From Amoebidium appalachense (taxonomy: Eukaryota; Ichthyosporea), in the NCBI GenBank assembly GCA_963693365.1, contig CAVNZM010000008.1:7068001-7132000 (forward strand): a DNA stretch of 64,000 nucleotides, in the 5' to 3' direction. Under the pieces are notes generated by a model, which was not told the DNA's origin, did no database searches, and saw only the letters and a program-made list of their open reading frames with translations. A program made the translations under genes and the position numbers. Positions 58,023 through 64,000 of the stretch are shown piece by piece (the stretch's first letter is position 1; the number at the start of each line of letters is the position of its first letter).

Positions 58023-58553
58023 TCAACACTTGGACCTGGAAAAAAAACATGGGTCAATGCATATATGTGCAGTGTCGACAGAATGTGGTTTGGTGCGGCT
58101 TCATATAATAAGCCATTCACGCCCCCCCTTGCATTTTCTCCTTTGCACATGTGGCGGCTAGCAGAACGGAGAAGTGGAGAACAGTGGCTTGGCGGGCAGT
58201 GAAGGAGACCAAGTGACGTGTTTACCTGTCTAGGAGGCCTGGCGGTAGTGGTGTGCATACGGAGACAAAGATGTCCACAGCCCGGCTGTAGAAGTCCTCG
58301 TACTCCTGTGGATGGGGTGGCGTGTGTGAAGGGTGTACCAGCAACATGGGAACAATATAGCAAAAGGAACGGTGTTTGTGTGGCATAATACTATCTACGG
58401 TGCACCTCTGCCCCTTTTCAAAGTGTCGAACACAGGAATGGTAAGGGGACGGTTGTAGGGGCCATGAGAAATGAATGTTCTGCACCGACAGTTGAAAGTG
58501 TATATGTATCCCCATGCCCGTGTGTGAGTTAGTGAGTGAGTGAATGTGTGTGT

Positions 58554-58601
<48 letters not shown>

Positions 58602-59008
58602 AGGGGGTGGGGGCGGGGGTCTGTGGCCCCACCTGTTCGTTTTCAGACAAGGTGCCAACCTCAAAGAGCACAAGTGCCTTCTCGTACGGTACACCCTCAA
58701 GGGTTTCTGCAGGGGGAGGGAAGCGGGGGGGAGGGGAGGGGGGGGGGGGGGGGGGGGGGGGGGAGGTAAGTCTTCATTAGAGAGTAGGGAGAACCAAGAC
58801 GAGTAATGGGGTGGTTGTGGGGGGAGGGGGGAGGGGAAGGTGAGCAGGATTATTCAAGGAGCTGCAAGGGAAAAAAGCACATATCACAACCACAACCGGG
58901 GGTGAAGGGGGGTTTAAGAATGTGCCACAGAGCGCTAAACACACATTGACGACGGACAAAATGACGCAGCAAACAGCACACAAAGAGAATGCATCTTAAC
59001 TGTGCGCG

Positions 59009-59096
<88 letters not shown>

Positions 59097-59243
59097 AGGG
59101 GGAAGAGAACAGAGGATGGGGAGGGGGGGGGGGGGGGGGAAGGGGGGAGGGGGGGGGAGGGGTAAGAATATGTTGCAGAACATCAAATACACATTCACGA
59201 CGGATAACAGAATACAGATCCTGCAGAAAAGATATATGTGTGT

Positions 59244-59294
<51 letters not shown>

Positions 59295-59437
59295 GGGGGA
59301 GGGATTCCAACCGGCCCAGTATACGGCATCCTCCCAGGACTTTCTGCATTTCTTCGTGTGGCCAAACAGCCACTCCATCTGGCCCTTACGCAGCTGGCAC
59401 CGGGGAGCAACAATGGGGAACAGCTTGCTCATGCTGG

Positions 59438-59533
<96 letters not shown>

Positions 59534-60103
59534 CATGTGTACATGTGAGCATTAACACACCGGTGTACACACGAGTGCCCATAAAAATACCCACCATCTT
59601 ACACTATTACAGGTGTTCTGGTGCATATCCCATCCATGATGCCTACTATGATTCTCCATTCTAAGGCACTCCAGACATAGATGCCTTCACAAAGAACCAT
59701 ACTACGGCCCTTTATTTTACAGCACTCGAATCTGCACATGCAACACCAAGAACATATATTACCTCCGACCCAGCATGCACTTATGAAAGGTACGCAGGGA
59801 CCTACCAAACACGGTGCATAGGCGGTTGACGTGTTCCCGGTAGGCCTCCTTGCGTGCTAGCTCGATGCTTCAATGCCCAAATTAGGGGTGTCAGTCATGA
59901 TCCCATTGCTTCATTGTCACACCAGGCTCTCACCGAGTGATTGGATAGACAAATGCACACAGCTAAAACGAATGAAGAAAAAGGTCTCGCGACCTGGGGT
60001 GAGGCCTGGGGCACATCTATTATCTGTATACCAGTGGTGTCCCATTTGATGTGTCCCATTTGATTTCACCTGGAATAACTCATATCTGCACATGTGCCAT
60101 CGC

Positions 60104-60188
<85 letters not shown>

Positions 60189-60584
60189 GTGTGTGTGTGA
60201 GTGTGTGTATGTGTATATGCGTGTGTGTGTGTGTGATTGTGTGTGTGTGTGTGTGTGTGTGTGGGTGCATGCATGTGTGTGTCTTTGAGAGAGGGGGCGC
60301 GGAGGGCTTTCAACCTGTTCTCCAGCCACAGTTTGAAGCAGACCTCAGCCAGATCCGTGTAGACCAGAAACAGCTGGAACAGGCTGGGGGCGCAGCAGAT
60401 TATCAGCAAGAAAGAGCAAAAAAGAAAGAGAGTTTGTTCTTGCTGTTCGTAACAGCAGTTCTAAGGCAATAAATGAGTCTTGGATAATAAAATGCATAGA
60501 AAAACATACACTGTATATGTGATGTCTAGTGTATGCACTCACACAGCCTGTGAGTCATCGTTACCACACACCCTCATATCTTCA

Positions 60585-60618
<34 letters not shown>

Positions 60619-61307
60619 CCCCCTCCCCCCCCCCCCCCCCCCCCCCCCCCCCGCGCGATCCGACCCTTCCTGCTGTCGCCTCCAATCGTTCCTCATCCCC
60701 TCGACCTTTTGCATTCAATCATGACGCCCGTGGGTTACCCGTGCTATACTCAGTGGTGGAGAAAGGTGAGACTCGATCATTCAAAGGGAGGGGGGGGGGG
60801 GGGGGGGGGGGGGAGGAGGGGAGGAGGTGAGGAGATGAGGGGGGAGGGTGCGGGGGGGGGGGGGGGGGGGGGGGGAGTCGTGAGTGTGTGGGCATGCAGT
60901 GTCCTGGATACATGTGCATCTGTCTTCATCTATATGATTTTTTTTTCTTTTTCTTTGTGTGTGTGTGTGTGCGCCCGCACGTGTGTTTGTGTGTGTGCGC
61001 GCCTCTGCGTGTGTGAGGGGGGAAGTGAGGGGGGAGGGGGTGGGGAAGGGGGGGTTTGTGCCCGTTTACCAGTCTGGCAGTTCGTGTGATGCCATGGCCA
61101 CATCCACATAGCGGGCAGCCTCATTGACATGCCCCAGCCGTAGATGCACCAGTGCTAGCAGCCCAGATACCTGGGGGGAAGGGGGGAGGGAGGGGGGGGG
61201 GGAATGATCAGAATACAGAACAGGGTACTAAGTACAACGACACGGGGGGGGGGGGGGGGGGGGGGGGGGGATGATCAGAATACAGAACAGGGTACTAAGT
61301 ACAACGA

Positions 61308-61339
<32 letters not shown>

Positions 61340-62258
61340 AGGGGGGGGGGGGGGGGGCGTTTGAATGCGGAACACGGTACGAAGTACACATACACGACGA
61401 GAAGCATGGTGCAGGACAGATGCAAAGGCAAACGTTCAAGTATGCAACATCAGCCATACGCACAGTATGCGTCATAAGCAGAGCCCATCCTCAGGGAGGC
61501 CCCAAGTCATCAATTTTGCGTCTGAGTTCTGGCCTCTGAGCCCGCGTATATACGACTCCAACTCACACAGCAGCATTAAATGAACTTGGGAGGGCCAACC
61601 CAAACTGATCAAAGACGAGCAGGGTTGCTTATGCAAGCAAGGTCAGCAAAACGGTGAAGATGTGTGTGGGCAAAACAAATGCAGCATGCAGCGAAAAATG
61701 CGTATGTGCTGGCAGATAAACCACACAGAGCAACCATGCCCGGTTGCATGGGAGTAAAACTGGGGGAGAGGGGGGGGGAGACGGCAGCTGGCGGGGTCAG
61801 TAGGCGGCACAAGGTGAGGGGGGAAGAGGGACAAGAGGGTGAGGGGTGCGGAGCAGGGGAGGGGGGAGGGGTGGGGGAGGGAAAAGCGAAGGAGAACGAA
61901 TGTGTCATTTTTTTTCCCTTTTCTTTTTCTTTTCTTTTCCTTCTTTCTTTTTTTTTTTTTTAAAGGGAGAGGGGGGAGGGGGGTTGAGAAGTACAATATG
62001 TATGCTTGTGTAATATACAATCTCAGTAAAAAAGGTGGAAGGCAAATAATAGAGCGATATATTTTGGCATATCTATGGCTACGCAGGCTGGACGGGAAAA
62101 GTAAGGGATTGGGGGGGGGGGGGGATGTATTCAGGATGAAGATACTTGAAACGGGCCTCTCATTAGCGGGGGTTGGGGTGAAGCGGGAGGGGAGGAGAGA
62201 GAGTGTGCGGGTGAGAGGGGGGGGGATGCGGGGGGGAGGGGGAGGGGGGGGGGGGGGA

Positions 62259-62290
<32 letters not shown>

Positions 62291-63000
62291 TGGAGGGGGT
62301 GGAGACAATGAAAGTAGGGAGGGAGGGAGGGTTGAGCAAACAGCGAAACAATTGCTCTTTTGCTACACCCGTAAACGAACGTAACTAGACCATAATAAGC
62401 ACCTCTTTACGCAGGCACGAACACAGCTAAAAATAAACCACACATTAAGCACATGTTCTATTTCAGTACCTCTATCTTCTGGGCCAGGGTGAAGGATGGG
62501 GCCTGGTCTAGGCCCATCAGCCTCTCGGCCACAATCAGAGAGTCCAAGGCCTCATTGAGCCACCCCATCACAACTTGGCCCTGCAGGGGGGTTGGGCTTA
62601 GAATGCGCCAGTACAAGTAGTTATTCATGCCGGACAACACAACGCACGCAATGCAGGATGTGCACAACAAGAGCCAAACAGAGTACACGTTATAGGTAGA
62701 GACCATTCTCCGGGGGGGGGGGTGCCTAGGTCAGTGTGTGGTGATAGCTACAAGCAGAGGTGTTAAGTGCAAGGGGATGTATCATCACTGATCGTTCACA
62801 ACGTCCCGGCACCCCCCCCCCCCCCCCCCCCCCCCCTCCCCCCCCTCCCCCCCCCTTCCCCCCCCTTCCCATACACATGCATAGATAATTGGACAGATGG
62901 ACACACACACGTGCATGCACACATCCAACCATACACCCACCCACCCACCCACCCACACACACACACACACTACAGGGAGGGAGGGGGGGGGGGGGGGGGG

Positions 63001-63079
<79 letters not shown>

Positions 63080-63088
63080 GGGGGGGGG

Positions 63089-63127
<39 letters not shown>

Positions 63128-63461
63128 ACCCCACCCACATCCTCAAACCCCTCTCCCCCCCCCCCCCTCTTCACACACTCCCCCCCCCCCCCTCCCCCTC
63201 CCCCCTCCCCCCCCCCCCCCCCCCCAAAACCTCTTCACCCACCCCCCCATCCCCCACCCCCCTCCCACCCAACATCCCCCGCATCCCCCCCCCCTCCCCC
63301 CAACACACACACCCACACACCTTAGCCTTAGCGGTGTACCCCCACAGCATGGCCTGGTAGTCGTCGTGCTTTGCGCCTGTCTGTACCAGCTGGTCCCCCA
63401 TGTCGATGCTGTCCTCAAACTCCCCAGAGAAGTAGCGCTCATGGCACATCAGGTTGGCAGC
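58023..63461 (-). CDS. TPR-rich protein, C-terminal part (soluble adenylyl cyclase/AAA-TPR-like)
   Basis: Nine exons, all phase-consistent: 63321-63461, 62470-62580, 61070-61170, 60315-60383, 59806-59867, 59312-59437, 58633-58706, 58226-58305, 58023-58035 (stop TGA 58023-58025); 258 residues. Helical repeats: AANLMCHERYFSGEFEDSID, GWLNEALDSLIVAERLMG, VSGLLALVHLRLGHVNEAAR, FQLFLVYTDLAEVCFKLW. Then KLFPIVAPRCQLRKGQMEW, RKSWEDAVYWAG, PYEKALVLFEVGTL, and the C-terminus LPPGLLDRSKC. The pattern FPI..PR..L.KG...W..G..KK....W..A, then PYE.AL.LFE.G, is that of the TPR tail of ADCY10-type cyclases and related ATPase-TPR proteins. The cyclase or ATPase domains, if present, are right of the window. The 59867 acceptor is weak; the last exon is only 13 nt. 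Confidence 0.75.
58545..59300. repeat. (GT)n and G-runs in TPR gene introns
   Basis: GT plus G-run at 58545-58600, G-runs at 58739-58763, GT repeats at 59010-59094, G-run at 59125-59139, GT plus G-run at 59237-59293. In the coding sense these are C and CA tracts. Two minus-sense copies of the C-tailed repeat (about 58905-58990 and 59160-59235) lie between them. Confidence 0.85.
59440..59535. repeat. (GT)n immediately before the 59437 exon
   Basis: About 95 bases of GT; in the coding sense it is a CA array that runs directly into the exon's CAG acceptor. Confidence 0.95.
60104..60290. repeat. (GT)n array
   Basis: GT repeats at 60104-60262 with a GTGAGTGTGTATGTG interruption, just downstream (coding sense) of the 60315 donor. 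Confidence 0.95.
60580..60880. repeat. C-run and G-run pair in one intron
   Basis: C-runs at 60587-60651 and G-runs at 60789-60812 and 60852-60874 lie in the same intron, 140 bases apart, and are complementary. Confidence 0.9.
61200..61560 (-). repeat. C-tailed interspersed repeat, minus-strand copies with tandem tails
   Basis: Reverse complement contains CCTGAGGATGGGCTCTGCTTAT, GTACTTCGTAC and GCATTCAAACG plus a C-run, as in copies A and B, followed by two tandem repeats of the tail (GTACTTAGTACCCTGTTCTG) each with its own C-run (61243-61270 and 61312-61357 as G). Confidence 0.75.
61745..62340. repeat. Purine/G tracts and T-run in a TPR gene intron
   Basis: GGGA tracts at 61760-61880, T/C tract at 61909-61961, G-runs at 62111-62124 and 62216-62290. 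No exon recognised. Confidence 0.9.
62810..63320. repeat. C-runs, CA/CCCA repeats, (GA)n blocks
   Basis: C-run 62813-62836, CCCA and CA repeats 62935-62970, two GA blocks (63004-63068 and 63091-63125) separated by a G-run, then C-runs to 63300 adjoining the exon that ends at 63321. Confidence 0.95.

Positions 63462-64000
<539 letters not shown>

Overview
The window is nuclear DNA from an intron-rich eukaryote. Coding sequence makes up only a small fraction. Genes are broken into short exons with GT..AG introns, and the rest is packed with microsatellites, homopolymer G/C runs (one G-run of about 71 bases), minisatellites and short interspersed repeats. A Myc-type bHLH-zipper protein, a Trithorax/MLL-type PHD-FYR-SET protein and a VAMP7-type longin together point to Holozoa (an animal or a close unicellular relative). 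I cannot name a species.

Layout, left to right. 143-288 (-): first coding exon of a VAMP7-like SNARE that runs off the left edge. About 839-921 (-): a candidate last exon of an unrecognised gene. 2564-5638 (-): a seven-exon Myc-like bHLH-leucine-zipper factor, apparently intact except for one missing base in a C-run inside the bHLH exon. 5.7-24.7 kb: a long gene-poor stretch with a TATA-like promoter for the Myc-like gene, a CpG-rich block, many long (CA/GT)n, (CT/GA)n and G/C tracts, and one possible orphan exon at 14.6-14.8 kb.

25.2-44.3 kb (+): a 24-exon gene for a SET-domain histone methyltransferase. All exon phases fit together (3,396 coding nt, 1,131 residues from the ATG used), with one or two more 5' exons possible. 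Domain order is an acidic/basic low-complexity N-terminus, a RAMA-like domain, coiled/basic linkers, two PHD fingers, an extended PHD, FYRN, FYRC, SET and post-SET. Intron 4 holds a complete tRNA-Gly(GCC) gene. Intron 18 holds a truncated reverse-transcriptase fragment. Several introns hold copies of a C-tailed interspersed repeat.

46.6-49.8 kb (-): a gene with two globin domains, convergent with the SET gene; the central exon of each domain was not found. 50-58 kb: no recognised gene, but two inverted-repeat MITE-like elements (52.7-53.0 and 55.7-56.2 kb) and promoter-like sequence. 58.0-63.5 kb (-): the 3' nine exons of a TPR-rich protein resembling the C-terminal part of soluble adenylyl cyclase/AAA-ATPase-TPR proteins; its 5' part lies beyond the right edge.

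The genes do not form an operon or obvious pathway. The most unusual biology is the RAMA-like domain joined to an MLL-type methyltransferase, its altered SET active-site residues, and the way C-tailed repeats sit at splice acceptors.
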